Assembly (NCBI GenBank): GCA_026989145.1 | Contig: JALSJU010000101.1 | Location: 1 to 46,645, forward strand | DNA from: Thiotrichaceae bacterium | GTDB taxonomy: Bacteria > Pseudomonadota > Gammaproteobacteria > Thiotrichales > Thiotrichaceae | Length of the DNA stretch: 46,645 nt | Direction: 5' to 3' | In this document: in pieces, positions 7,327 through 15,819 of the stretch | How the letters are laid out: every line of letters starts with the position of its first letter | Numbering within the stretch: position 1 is the first letter of the stretch | Translations under genes and position numbers: made by a program | Notes under the pieces: model-generated | Told to the model about the DNA's origin: nothing | Databases searched by the model: none | The model's input: the letters and a program-made list of their open reading frames with translations, nothing else

Positions 7327-9783
7327 ATGTCAAATTCAGAGACAAAATCAGAAAGAAGCAAAGTCATTAATAATATTCCTGTGCTCACCCTAAGGGATGT
7401 TGTTGTATATCCGCATATGGTGATTCCTTTGTTTGTTGGACGAGAAAAATCAATTCGTTCTTTAGATGAAGCGATGGAGAATGATAAACAGATTTTACTG
7501 GTTGCACAAAAAAGTGCAGAAGTTGATGAGCCGGGCACGGATGACGTTTTTGAGATTGGCACTTTGGCGACAATTTTACAGTTGTTAAAGTTGCCGGATG
7601 GCACGCTCAAGGTACTGGTTGAAGGCGTTGAGCGAGTAAAAATCGCATCTATGGATACTGGCGGTGAGTATTTTACGGCTAATGTAAGTGTGGTTTCTGA
7701 TAGTAATATTGGCGATGATGACGACCAAAGAAAGACGGAGCTATTGTCACGTGCCTTAGTGAACTTGTTTGATAAATACGTTAATCTAAATAAAAAAGTC
7801 CCTCCTGAGATACTTTCTTCCTTATCAGGTATTGATGAGCCAGATCGCTTGTCAGATGCGATCGCTGCACATTTGGGTTTGAAGGTGACTCAAAAACAAA
7901 AAATTCTAGAAATTATCTCAATAAAAGACCGTCTTGAGCATTTAGTTTCCTTAGTAGAAGGTGAGATTGATTTACTGCAAGTTGAAAAACGTATTCGCGG
8001 GCGCGTAAAGCAACAGATGGATCGCAGTCAGCGCGAATATTACCTTAATGAGCAAATGAAGGCGATTCAAAAAGAGTTGGGTGATTTGGAAGATACGCCT
8101 GAAAATGAAATGGATGAATTGGCTGCAAAGCTAGAAAAAGCCAAAATGCCTAAAGAAGCAAAAGAGAAGGCTGAAGAAGAGCTTAAAAAATTAAAAATGA
8201 TGTCACCAATGTCGGCAGAAGCAACGGTAGTGCGAAACTATATTGATTGGATGGTGGGTTTACCGTGGAGCAAAAAATCTAAAATATCGAAAGATTTATC
8301 AAAAGCACAAAAAATTCTTGATCAAGATCACTACGGCTTGGATGAAGTGAAAGAACGCATTGTTGAATACCTCGCCGTACAGCAACGTGTTAAGAAATTA
8401 AAAGGTCCAATAATGTGTTTGGTTGGCCCACCGGGTGTGGGTAAAACCTCACTGGGTAAATCACTAGCACGTGCGACTGGGCGTAAGTATACCCGTATGG
8501 CACTCGGTGGTGTGAGAGATGAGGCTGAAATCCGAGGTCATCGCCGTACATATATAGGTGCCTTGCCGGGTAAAATTATCCAAAATTTGTCACGTGTAAA
8601 AGCACGTAACCCGCTATTTTTACTGGATGAAATTGATAAAATGGCAACAGATTTCAGGGGTGATCCTGCATCAGCGATGCTTGAGGTGTTGGATCCTGAG
8701 CAAAATAGTGCCTTTGCTGATCATTATTTAGAAGTCGATTTTGATTTATCGGACGTAATGTTTGTGGCAACCGCAAACAGTCTAAATATTCCCGGTCCCT
8801 TATTAGATCGAATGGAAATAATCCGTATCCCTGGTTATACCGAAGATGAAAAACTAAATATTGCGAAAAACTACCTTATCCCTAAGCAATTTAAAGACAA
8901 CGGTGTTAAAAAAGGTGAGGTGTCGATTAGTGACTCAGCTATTTTGTCTATTATCAGGCATTACACGCGTGAGGCAGGCGTACGTGGGTTAGAGCGAGAA
9001 GTTTCCAAGATATGCCGTAAAGTGATTCGTGAGCATTTATTAGGTAAGAAATCAAAATCAGCCATCTCCGCTAAAAATATTTCTAAATACCTTGGTGTTG
9101 AAAAGTTTGATTTTGGCAGAGCTGATAAAAAGAACCAAGTAGGGCAGGTGACAGGCTTAGCGTGGACATCGGTTGGAGGCGAGCTACTAACGATTGAAAG
9201 TGTGGTTGTTGCCGGTAACGGGCATGTTAAGAGCACAGGTAGCCTTGGAAAAGTGATGCAAGAATCTATACAAGCTGCAGAGACGGTGGTTAAAAGTCGT
9301 TCGCGCCTACTTGGTATTACACAAAAGTTCTTAAAGAAAAATAACGTACATATTCATGTGCCCGAAGGTGCTACGCCTAAAGATGGGCCGAGTGCGGGTG
9401 TCGGGATGGTCACAGCGATTGTCTCTTCTATGACAGGAATACCTGTAAAAGCAGAAGTTGCTATGACAGGTGAAATCACTTTACGCGGTGAGGTGTTACC
9501 TATCGGTGGCTTAAAAGAGAAGTTATTAGCCGCGCATCGAGGTGGAATCACGACGGTACTGATTCCGAAGGATAATGAAAAAGATTTGGCGGATGTGCCT
9601 GATAATGTCAAAAAAGGCTTAGCGATAAAACCGGTCAAATGGATTGATGAGGTGTTAGAGCTAGCTTTGGAGTCGCTTCCTGTCGCGTTAACGGAAGAGG
9701 AGGACGAGGATATTTCCGATGAAAATGATAAAAAGTCACAGTCTTCAGATTATGAAAAAGATGATGAGTTGCGCGCCCATTAA
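7327..9783 (+). CDS. lon: ATP-dependent protease Lon
   Basis: This cytosolic hexameric AAA+ serine protease degrades misfolded and regulatory proteins. The 818 residues contain an N-terminal substrate-binding LON domain (to ~210), a coiled-coil region (~220-320), Walker A GPPGVGKTS at 367-375, Walker B FLLDEIDK near 436, and the C-terminal protease domain with catalytic Ser689 in PKDGPSAGV and Lys732 in GGLKEKLLAA. The tail after ~790 is unusually acidic (EEEDEDISDENDKKS). hupB follows, as in many relatives, but clpX does not precede it. Eroded repeat C pieces lie in the upstream region. Confidence 0.98.
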   Translation: MSNSETKSERSKVINNIPVLTLRDVVVYPHMVIPLFVGREKSIRSLDEAMENDKQILLVAQKSAEVDEPGTDDVFEIGTLATILQLLKLPDGTLKVLVEGVERVKIASMDTGGEYFTANVSVVSDSNIGDDDDQRKTELLSRALVNLFDKYVNLNKKVPPEILSSLSGIDEPDRLSDAIAAHLGLKVTQKQKILEIISIKDRLEHLVSLVEGEIDLLQVEKRIRGRVKQQMDRSQREYYLNEQMKAIQKELGDLEDTPENEMDELAAKLEKAKMPKEAKEKAEEELKKLKMMSPMSAEATVVRNYIDWMVGLPWSKKSKISKDLSKAQKILDQDHYGLDEVKERIVEYLAVQQRVKKLKGPIMCLVGPPGVGKTSLGKSLARATGRKYTRMALGGVRDEAEIRGHRRTYIGALPGKIIQNLSRVKARNPLFLLDEIDKMATDFRGDPASAMLEVLDPEQNSAFADHYLEVDFDLSDVMFVATANSLNIPGPLLDRMEIIRIPGYTEDEKLNIAKNYLIPKQFKDNGVKKGEVSISDSAILSIIRHYTREAGVRGLEREVSKICRKVIREHLLGKKSKSAISAKNISKYLGVEKFDFGRADKKNQVGQVTGLAWTSVGGELLTIESVVVAGNGHVKSTGSLGKVMQESIQAAETVVKSRSRLLGITQKFLKKNNVHIHVPEGATPKDGPSAGVGMVTAIVSSMTGIPVKAEVAMTGEITLRGEVLPIGGLKEKLLAAHRGGITTVLIPKDNEKDLADVPDNVKKGLAIKPVKWIDEVLELALESLPVALTEEEDEDISDENDKKSQSSDYEKDDELRAH

Positions 9784-9932
9784 AAAAGGATTTTAACTAC
9801 AAAGCCTTTGCGTGGTATGCCATATAAAGACTGAAACTCTTGTTTAGCTGAGAATTTTTAGGCTCTTTTTTTGGGGAGGGTAATTATTTATAGCCAAATA
9901 CCCAAATAAAAGCATTTTTATAGTTTATTCGG

Positions 9933-9961
9933 TTGAAAGTTTGTAGAAGCACTGGTATAAA
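9933..9961 (+). promoter_or_regulatory. Sigma-70-type promoter for hupB
   Basis: TTGAAA (9933-9938) and TATAAA (9956-9961) are spaced by exactly 17 bases, about 105 bases before the hupB start. The 285-base lon-hupB gap otherwise shows only A+T-rich sequence. Confidence 0.6.
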
Positions 9962-10068
9962 TGCATCGCTTACAGGGATGGGGTAATATAAGCCTTAAAC
10001 GATGATAATAAGAACTGTAAATATTTTTAAAGATCACACATTATTACAACCAATGGAAGGAAATTAAA

Positions 10069-10341
10069 ATGAATAAATCAGAACTAATCGAAGCAGTTGC
10101 AGGTAAATCAGGTTTAACAAAAGCTGATGCAGAACGTGCAGTAAAGGGTTTCATTGAAACAGTCACAGACACGCTAAAAGCAGGCGACCCTGTAACATTA
10201 ATTGGCTTTGGTACTTTCCTCGTGCGTGAGCGTAAAGCACGCCAAGGTCGTAATCCTCGCACTGGTGAAACAATCCAAATTAAAGCTGCAAATAATCCTG
10301 CATTTAAGGCTGGTAAAGCACTTAAAGATGCAGTAAACTAG
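10069..10341 (+). CDS. hupB: DNA-binding protein HU (beta type)
   Basis: This 90-residue histone-like nucleoid protein binds bent or nicked DNA as a dimer. It starts [20 protein letters not shown] and carries the canonical arm sequence [20 protein letters not shown] with the intercalating Pro, followed by the [15 protein letters not shown] end. Position directly after lon supports the HU-beta assignment. A strong AAGGAAATTAAA ribosome binding site precedes ATG 10069, and its own promoter lies at 9933. Confidence 0.97.
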   Translation: MNKSELIEAVAGKSGLTKADAERAVKGFIETVTDTLKAGDPVTLIGFGTFLVRERKARQGRNPRTGETIQIKAANNPAFKAGKALKDAVN

Positions 10342-10347
10342 CGCGCT

Positions 10348-10382
10348 TTCTGAGGTGAAGCAATATGCTTATAACCTCAGAA
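10348..10382 (+). terminator. Long hairpin after hupB
   Basis: TTCTGAGGT and ACCTCAGAA form a 9-base stem. The loop contains a second small dyad, AAGC-AATAT-GCTT. It starts 6 bases after the hupB stop. No T-run follows, so it may be a terminator or a 3'-end stabilising or processing structure. Confidence 0.45.
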
Positions 10383-10388
10383 CCACTT

Positions 10389-10410
10389 GGTATTTTGTTG
10401 GTAAAATACC
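10389..10410 (+). other. Hairpin just upstream of tRNA-Val
   Basis: GGTATTTT-GTTGGT-AAAATACC is a perfect 8-base-stem hairpin ending 4 bases before the tRNA 5' end. It could be a processing or termination structure between hupB and the tRNA pair. Confidence 0.4.
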
Positions 10411-10414
10411 CTGT

Positions 10415-10490
10415 GGGTGATTAGCTCAGTTGGTAGAGCGTCGCCCTTACAAGGCGAATGTCGGGAGTTCGAATCTCTCATCACCCACCA
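10415..10490 (+). tRNA. tRNA-Val (anticodon TAC)
   Basis: This is a 76-base cloverleaf with acceptor arms GGGTGAT/ATCACCC, D-arm TAGCTCAGTTGGTAGAGC, anticodon loop CTTACAA giving TAC (Val, GTA), T-arm GGGAGTTCGAATCTCTC-like, and encoded CCA. It is the first of two tRNAs behind hupB. Confidence 0.97.
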
Positions 10491-10528
10491 TTATTTTTTT
10501 GTTTTTTTGTCTTAATAAAAAAGCGACT

Positions 10529-10605
10529 GGAGCGGTAGTTCAGCTGGTTAGAATACCGGCCTGTCACGCCGGGGGTCGCGGGTTCGAGTCCCGTCCGCTC
10601 CGCCA
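10529..10605 (+). tRNA. tRNA-Asp (anticodon GTC)
   Basis: This is a 77-base cloverleaf with acceptor arms GGAGCGG/CCGCTCC, anticodon loop CTGTCAC giving GTC (Asp), T-arm GCGGGTTCGAGTCCCGT, discriminator G and encoded CCA. It lies 38 bases after tRNA-Val, probably in the same transcript. Confidence 0.97.
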
Positions 10606-10612
10606 TATAAAT

Positions 10613-10647
10613 AAGGCGCTATGTGTAAACATAGCGCTTTTTTTTTG
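10613..10647 (+). terminator. Rho-independent terminator of the tRNA unit
   Basis: GGCGCTATGT-GTAA-ACATAGCGC-type stem followed by nine or more T residues, 8 bases after tRNA-Asp. Confidence 0.93.
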
Positions 10648-10746
10648 CCTGAGAAAAGTGAAATTAAAGACAGATTTCTAGTGTAATTATGTATTGAGTG
10701 TAAGTTACGATAGACTAGTAAAAATTCTTTTAGTAATAGGTGATTC

Positions 10747-11148
10747 GTGGATAAGAACGATATTAAGCAAGCAGGTTTAAAAATAACCAAGCCCCGCATT
10801 GAAATATTAAAATTACTTGAAACCTCAAAAAAACAACATTTTACGGCGGAAGAAATCTATCAAGAACTATTAGCGCATGACACAAAAGTGGGGATTGCAA
10901 CTGTCTACCGCGTATTGACTCAGTTTGTTGCTGCTGGCTTGATTATGAAGCATAACTTTGAAGGTGATCAATGTGTGTTTGAGCTTGATCGTGGTGAGCA
11001 TCATGACCATATGGTTGATATGAAATCAGGGAGAATTGTCGAGTTTCACGACGAAGTTATTGAGCAAAGACAAAGAGAAATTGCCAAAGAGCACGGTTTT
11101 GAGTTGTTAGACCACTCGCTGACACTTTATGGTGAATTTAAAGATTAG
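10747..11148 (+). CDS. fur: Ferric uptake regulator Fur
   Basis: This 133-residue cytosolic repressor uses Fe2+ as corepressor for iron-uptake genes. The N-terminal winged helix (to ~80) includes TPxGIATVYR-like TKVGIATVYRVLTQF. The dimer and metal region has HHDH at 85-88, then E and H ligands in RIVEFHDEVIE. The usual CxxC after HHDH is absent: the segment reads HHDHMVDMKSGRIVEF, and only one Cys exists in the protein (DQCVFEL). Fur proteins without CxxC are known. The start is GTG 10747. Fur boxes upstream of the next gene, fbpA, link the two. Confidence 0.95.
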   Translation: MDKNDIKQAGLKITKPRIEILKLLETSKKQHFTAEEIYQELLAHDTKVGIATVYRVLTQFVAAGLIMKHNFEGDQCVFELDRGEHHDHMVDMKSGRIVEFHDEVIEQRQREIAKEHGFELLDHSLTLYGEFKD

Positions 11149-11188
11149 TTATTAGAACTCAATCAGATTATTCAGAACTTCTTAAAAT

Positions 11189-11207
11189 GTAAATGATAAT
11201 GGTTATT
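11189..11207. promoter_or_regulatory. Fur box 1 upstream of fbpA
   Basis: The 19 bases GTAAATGATAATGGTTATT match the classical GATAATGATAATCATTATC at 14 of 19 positions. It overlaps a TTGACA -35 element (11206-11211); the matching -10 is TATAAT at 11227-11232 with a rather short 15-base spacer. Confidence 0.75.
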
Positions 11208-11232
11208 GACAACTATAATTCAGATGTATAAT
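11206..11232 (+). promoter_or_regulatory. Promoter of the fbpABC operon
   Basis: TTGACA (11206-11211) and TATAAT (11227-11232) are both perfect hexamers, separated by 15 bases, shorter than the ideal 17. Fur boxes cover the -35 region and lie just downstream of the -10, the arrangement expected of iron repression. Confidence 0.6.
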
Positions 11233-11247
11233 ATCGACCCTCGTATT

Positions 11248-11266
11248 AAGAATAGTTCTCATTATC
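11248..11266. promoter_or_regulatory. Fur box 2 upstream of fbpA
   Basis: AAGAATAGTTCTCATTATC matches the 19-base Fur consensus at 13 positions, including a perfect CATTATC half. It lies 16 bases past the -10, near or just after the expected transcript start. Confidence 0.6.
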
Positions 11267-11338
11267 TATTGCATCTTATTCCTAACGTTAGTGTAGGCAG
11301 GTAATAACACTAATAATAGAAGTTATGGAGATCACCAT

Positions 11339-12382
11339 ATGTCAGTACAATTTAACAATATCGCAATCAAAGTATTAATAGGAAGCTTGGTTCTAAGTTT
11401 TGCGGTTGCCCCGCTTATAGCAACGGCAGATGGCGAAGTAAGTCTTTACTCAGCACGCAAAGAAAAATTAATTAAGCCTTTGTTAGATAAATTTACGGCA
11501 TCAACGGGTATTAGCGTTAACCTTGTCACTGGGAAGGCTGATGCATTATTGAAGCGCTTAGAAGTTGAAGGAAAAAATAGCCCCGCTGATTTATTTATTA
11601 CTACCGATGCAGGTCGTTTGCACCGCGCAAAAGTGGCAGGTGTATTACAAAAAGTTGAGTCTGAGGTGTTAAATAAAGCCATCCCGAGCAACTTACGCGA
11701 TAATGACGGCATGTGGTTTGGAATATCGCAACGTGCGCGCCCCATCATGTATGTGAAAAGCAAAGTGAAACCCGATGAACTATCAACTTACGAAGCCTTG
11801 GCTGATAATAAGTGGAAGAAGCGTATTTGTATTCGTGGCTCAGGTAATATTTACAACCAATCTTTAGTCGCTTCAATGATTGCGAATAACGGTGTTGAAA
11901 AAACTGAAGCATGGGCAAAGAAATTTGTTACAAACTTTGCGCGCCCACCAAAAGGTGGTGACCGAGATCAAATAAAAGCGGCAGCAGCAGGGCAGTGTGA
12001 TATTGCCATCGCCAATACTTACTACCTAGGTAAAATGATTCACGGCAAAGATGAAGCTCAAAAGAAAGCGGCAGATGCTGTTGCCATTTTTTGGCCAAAT
12101 CAAGAGGGTCGCGGCGCACACGTTAATGTTAGCGGCGTAGCGATGACAAAATCTGCTAAAAATAAAGACAATGCTAAAAAGCTGATGGAGTTTTTAGTCA
12201 GCAAAGCCTCACAACAATGGTATGCAAGTTCAAACCATGAATACCCAGTAGTAGCTGATACCCAATGGTCAGATACGTTAACTAGCTGGGGAAAGTTTAA
12301 AGCGGATCAGCTTAATCTTTCGAAATTAGGGGAGTTGAATGGCGATGCAGTGAAACTGATGGATCGAGCGGGTTGGAAATAA
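11339..12382 (+). CDS. fbpA: Periplasmic Fe(III)-binding protein (FbpA/FutA type)
   Basis: The 347-residue substrate-binding protein of an iron ABC importer has a signal peptide to about residue 30 (SLVLSFAVAPLIATADG). The mature part starts EVSLYSARKEKLIKPLL, as in ferric-binding proteins, with the Tyr ligand region IANTYYLGKM near residue 227 and the GRGAHVNVSGVAMTKSAKN segment near 259. It collects free ferric iron in the periplasm for the permease encoded next. Control by Fur is strongly suggested by two boxes upstream. A terminator at 12445 separates it from the permease gene, so some read-through or a second promoter is needed. Confidence 0.93.
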   Translation: MSVQFNNIAIKVLIGSLVLSFAVAPLIATADGEVSLYSARKEKLIKPLLDKFTASTGISVNLVTGKADALLKRLEVEGKNSPADLFITTDAGRLHRAKVAGVLQKVESEVLNKAIPSNLRDNDGMWFGISQRARPIMYVKSKVKPDELSTYEALADNKWKKRICIRGSGNIYNQSLVASMIANNGVEKTEAWAKKFVTNFARPPKGGDRDQIKAAAAGQCDIAIANTYYLGKMIHGKDEAQKKAADAVAIFWPNQEGRGAHVNVSGVAMTKSAKNKDNAKKLMEFLVSKASQQWYASSNHEYPVVADTQWSDTLTSWGKFKADQLNLSKLGELNGDAVKLMDRAGWK

Positions 12383-12444
12383 CCGGTAGGATAATGTATT
12401 TAGCGATAAATGATAATGCTTCTTATTTAATATTAAGCTAAAAT

Positions 12445-12480
12445 AAAAGCCCATTCATATCATCGTGAGCGGGCTTTTTT
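12445..12480 (+). terminator. Terminator between fbpA and fbpB
   Basis: AAAAGCCC and GGGCTTTTTT pair around an 18-base loop and end in a T-run. Placed inside an iron-uptake operon, it may be a partial terminator that keeps the binding protein in excess over the membrane parts. Confidence 0.75.
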
Positions 12481-12505
12481 GTATAGGTCTCAAAATATTT
12501 TCGCT

Positions 12506-14185
12506 ATGCCACAAGCATTCTCTTCTCATACGCCCCGCAAAGTTGTTAGTTTTAAAACGCCAAACCGTTGGGTGGTTTTAACACTAACAATTGCGTTGAT
12601 TATGTCTTTGCCTGTGTTGGTGGTGGGCAATGCAATTTTCGAGCCGTTTAATGAAAATTGGCAGCACCTGAAAGAGTTTTTATTAGCAGAATACATTACT
12701 AACTCGCTTATTTTAATGGTGGGTGTGAGTGTAGGTGTTCTCACAATGGGCGTTATTACAGCATGGTTGACTAGTATGTGTGAGTTTCCTTTGCGGCGCA
12801 TATTTTCATGGTTATTATTGCTGCCGTTGGCGATTCCAGCCTATATTATTGCTTACACTTATACAGGTTTATTGGATTTTTCTGGGCCGATTCAAACTCA
12901 ATTGCGTGAATTAAGTGGTTGGGGCTATGGCGATTATTGGTTTCCTGAGGTGCGTTCTATCGAAGGTGCGATTGTGATGTTGTCGCTGGTTTTGTACCCT
13001 TATGTTTACATGATGGCACGAGCGGCTTTTTTAGAGCAATCAGTGGGCGCACTTGAGGCGAGTCGAACGTTAGGTAGTTCACCCTTGAATGGTTTTTTCC
13101 GTGTGGCGCTGCCACTGGCTCGACCCGCTATCATTACGGGATTATCATTGGCTTTGATGGAAACTCTGGCTGACTTTGGTACGGTGCAATACTTTGGAAT
13201 TGCCACATTCACGACAGGTATTTTTCGTACTTGGTTTGGCGTGGGGGATGGCACTACTGCATCGCAATTAGCGGTGATGATGCTATTTTTTGTATTTGCA
13301 TTAATATTGTTGGAGCGTTGGTCGCGTAAGCGCGCAAAATTTCACAATACCAGTCAAAAACAAACAGCGATTAAACGTTTTCAACTTAAAGGCGCTAAAG
13401 CGTTTTGGGCATGGTTCGCGTGTCTATTGCCCGTTTTCTTTGGTTTTATATTGCCAGCTTTACAGTTGCTATGGTGGGTTTTTACTACGGCAGAAGAGAC
13501 CATTGACGCATCCTTTTTCAGTTTAACCTTTAATACCATGTTATTAGCAATAGCTGCGGCATTGATTGCTGTAAGCATCGCTTTATTATTAGCGTATGGA
13601 AAACGCTTGCATCATAAACCATTGATTCGCACAGGTGTTTCTATCGCCTCTCTTGGTTATGCGGTGCCTGGTACGGTCATTGCTGTAGGGATTATGACAC
13701 CACTTGCGTTTTTAGATAATTCATTTGATGCTTGGATGCGCGAGACCTTTGATGTCTCGACAGGATTGCTTTTATCAGGAACGGTATTTGCTTTGTTGTT
13801 TGCCTACACGGTACGATTTTTAGCGGTATCAGTGAATGCGATTGAATCAGGCTTAGGGAAAATTAAACCAACCATGGACGATGCAGGTCGTTCAATGGGC
13901 TTATCACCTCTCGGGGTGTTACAGCAGATTCACTTGCCCTTGATGCGTGGCACGGTGTTAACCGCTTTGCTTTTAGTGTTTGTTGATGTGCTAAAAGAGC
14001 TGCCAGCAACTTTGATTTTACGGCCTTTTAATTTTAATACGCTCGCGGTTCGTGCGCATGAATTGGCTGCTGATGAGCGCTTAGCTGATGCTGCGACCCC
14101 TGCGTTAATGATTGTATTAGTGGGTATTTTACCGGTAATCTTATTGAGCCGGGCTATTAGTCATTCGCGTGCAGGAGAGCAATAA
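12506..14185 (+). CDS. fbpB: Fe(III) ABC transporter permease (two-domain FbpB type)
   Basis: This inner-membrane permease fuses two binding-protein-dependent transport domains in one chain. EAA-like cytosolic loops appear in each half: LEASRTLGSSPLNGFFRVALPLARP and, in the second half, MDDAGRSMGLSPLGVLQQIHLPL; about twelve hydrophobic helices are present. I chose ATG 12506 (559 residues). A TTG at 12479 is in frame but lies in the T-run of the preceding terminator. Neither has a convincing ribosome binding site. The stop is directly followed by the ATPase start, so the two are translationally coupled. Confidence 0.93.
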   Translation: MPQAFSSHTPRKVVSFKTPNRWVVLTLTIALIMSLPVLVVGNAIFEPFNENWQHLKEFLLAEYITNSLILMVGVSVGVLTMGVITAWLTSMCEFPLRRIFSWLLLLPLAIPAYIIAYTYTGLLDFSGPIQTQLRELSGWGYGDYWFPEVRSIEGAIVMLSLVLYPYVYMMARAAFLEQSVGALEASRTLGSSPLNGFFRVALPLARPAIITGLSLALMETLADFGTVQYFGIATFTTGIFRTWFGVGDGTTASQLAVMMLFFVFALILLERWSRKRAKFHNTSQKQTAIKRFQLKGAKAFWAWFACLLPVFFGFILPALQLLWWVFTTAEETIDASFFSLTFNTMLLAIAAALIAVSIALLLAYGKRLHHKPLIRTGVSIASLGYAVPGTVIAVGIMTPLAFLDNSFDAWMRETFDVSTGLLLSGTVFALLFAYTVRFLAVSVNAIESGLGKIKPTMDDAGRSMGLSPLGVLQQIHLPLMRGTVLTALLLVFVDVLKELPATLILRPFNFNTLAVRAHELAADERLADAATPALMIVLVGILPVILLSRAISHSRAGEQ

Positions 14186-15280
14186 ATGCCAAAATCTCAA
14201 AATAAATTAAAGCATCATAAAATAATGCTCGCTGTCAACGATGTTTCCATTGCCTATGGGAAAAGCACCGTGGTAAAAGATGTTTCGTTGCAATTGGAAA
14301 AGGGTGAGATCGGTTGTTTTCTCGGCCCTAGTGGCTGCGGAAAAACCACGTTATTGCGTGCTATTGCAGGTTTTGAGCCTCTGAAGCAAGGCGAAATACG
14401 GTTAAATGAAAATAGTGTTAGCAGTACCGGTACGCATTTAGCTCCTGAGAAACGTAATATCGGCATGGTGTTCCAAGATTTTGCGCTATTTCCGCATCTA
14501 ACGATTGCCGATAATATTGCGTTTGGTATCCGCTCTTTAAAGCAAGCTGAGCAAAAGCTGAGAACTCAGCAGTTATTGGAAATGGTCTCACTAGGTGATT
14601 ACGGAAAACGTTATCCGCATGAGTTATCTGGCGGGCAGCAACAACGTATTGCGCTAATTCGTGCTTTAGCGCCTAAGCCTGATTTGCTCTTAATGGATGA
14701 GCCTTTCTCAAGTATGGATGTGGAACTGCGTCAAGAACTTGCTACTGAAATAAGAGATATTCTCAAGCAGGAAAACATCACCGCAATCCTCGTCACGCAT
14801 GATCAAAACGAAGCTTTTTTAGTTGCGGATACAATCGGCGTAATGCAGCATGGAAAACTCACTCAGTGGGCAGAAGGTTATGAGCTTTATCATCAGCCAG
14901 CTAATGCCTTTATAGCTGATTTTATAGGGCAGGGCGTGTTTATCGAAGGGGAGGTCCTGTGCGAACACAGTATTAAAACGCCACTAGAGATAGTTCATGA
15001 AAAAGTGCCTAAAGGATGTCAGCCGGGGTGTAAGGTCAATGTATTTATACGACCAGATGATATAATTCTTGATGAGAATGCAGACTTGAAAGCGACCGTG
15101 GTAGGGCGAGAGTTTCGAGGTGCAAATTTTATATACACCCTTGAGCTTGCTGATGGTAATAAACTGTTAACACTAGAGCATTCACATCATTATTATAATA
15201 TTGGCGATGAGGTTGGTTTGCGCCTTGATTTAGAGCATGTGATTGTTTTTAAGGAAAGGCCCAATAAATGCTCTGACTAA
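14186..15280 (+). CDS. fbpC: Fe(III) ABC transporter ATP-binding protein
   Basis: This 364-residue cytosolic ATPase powers the FbpA/FbpB iron importer. Walker A GPSGCGKTT lies near residues 48-56, Q-loop FQDFALFPHL follows, then signature LSGGQQQRIAL, Walker B LLLMDEPFSSMD and switch His in LVTHDQNEAF. The region after ~240 has a TOBE-like regulatory fold (VFIRPDDI, VVGREFRGANF). It starts immediately after the fbpB stop. No further iron gene follows; repeat A2 occupies the downstream gap. Confidence 0.94.
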   Translation: MPKSQNKLKHHKIMLAVNDVSIAYGKSTVVKDVSLQLEKGEIGCFLGPSGCGKTTLLRAIAGFEPLKQGEIRLNENSVSSTGTHLAPEKRNIGMVFQDFALFPHLTIADNIAFGIRSLKQAEQKLRTQQLLEMVSLGDYGKRYPHELSGGQQQRIALIRALAPKPDLLLMDEPFSSMDVELRQELATEIRDILKQENITAILVTHDQNEAFLVADTIGVMQHGKLTQWAEGYELYHQPANAFIADFIGQGVFIEGEVLCEHSIKTPLEIVHEKVPKGCQPGCKVNVFIRPDDIILDENADLKATVVGREFRGANFIYTLELADGNKLLTLEHSHHYYNIGDEVGLRLDLEHVIVFKERPNKCSD

Positions 15281-15415
15281 GTCGCGCTAGCTTAATTAGG
15301 GCGGCGATCTAGTAAGGCATCAACTTTGTTGTTGTAGATTTTTCGGGGAAATAACTATTCTCAAAATATACGCCTAGAATGTGATGTCTTGTAAGTTAGT
15401 GGAATTTTATGTGAC

Positions 15416-15584
15416 TTAAGGAAACCCTGAGCAAGTCCAATTATTATACGAATTCACGCTAAATACGCCGATATTTTCCACGAAGATCGGCGCAATAGAA
15501 TAACTATTACGTCGTCACTTTATGAAAAATAGCGACAGATTTTTCTGCGCTAAATTCTAATCGACTTAATCAGGTTCTCCTTAA
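15416..15584 (+). repeat. TTAA-ended inverted-repeat element, family A, copy 2
   Basis: This 169-base element begins TTAAGGAAACCCTGAGCAAGTCC and ends GACTTAATCAGGTTCTCCTTAA; the ends are inverted repeats. It carries the internal hairpin CGCCGATATTTTCCACGAAG/ATCGGCG and the segment CTATTACG...TATGAAAAATAG. It is nearly identical to copy A3 over most of its length and contains no gene. Confidence 0.8.
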
Positions 15585-15623
15585 TCAGGCTGTCGCCTAC
15601 AGTAAGAAGACTTGCGATTAAAC

Positions 15624-15637
15624 TTGATATAAGTCAA
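15624..15637. promoter_or_regulatory. FNR/Anr-like site upstream of aprM
   Basis: TTGATATAAGTCAA differs by one base from the FNR consensus TTGAT-N4-ATCAA. It sits 31 bases upstream of a TATACT hexamer (15668-15673), somewhat too far for the standard -41.5 placement, so assignment is tentative. Confidence 0.35.
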
Positions 15638-15819
15638 AATATTTAAAATAATGTTCTCTAGATAAGTTATACTAATAGCTTTGGATAAATTTTGTTTTTA
15701 AATTTAATTGAAATAAAGCCTTGTAAGTGCTAGTGTAGAAATGTGAAATATCACCGCTAACCGTTGCTCTATATAAGCTTTCTCTTATTTAGATGCACTT
15801 ACTAAGGAGTCTCAATAAT

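Larger units (their letters stand above)
15281..15819. other. Gap between fbpC and aprM
   Basis: The 539-base gap holds repeat A2 (15416-15584), an FNR-like dyad at 15624-15637, a TATACT -10-like hexamer at 15668-15673 and then the aprM leader. The 135 bases after fbpC show no clear terminator. Confidence 0.6.

Noticed and set aside
9354-9638. 94-residue frame antisense to lon
   Set aside because: It covers the conserved Lon protease domain on the other strand and has no independent support.
10430-10799. Frames of 83 residues on both strands across the tRNA genes
   Set aside because: They run through two clear tRNAs and a terminator; the translations are tRNA artefacts.
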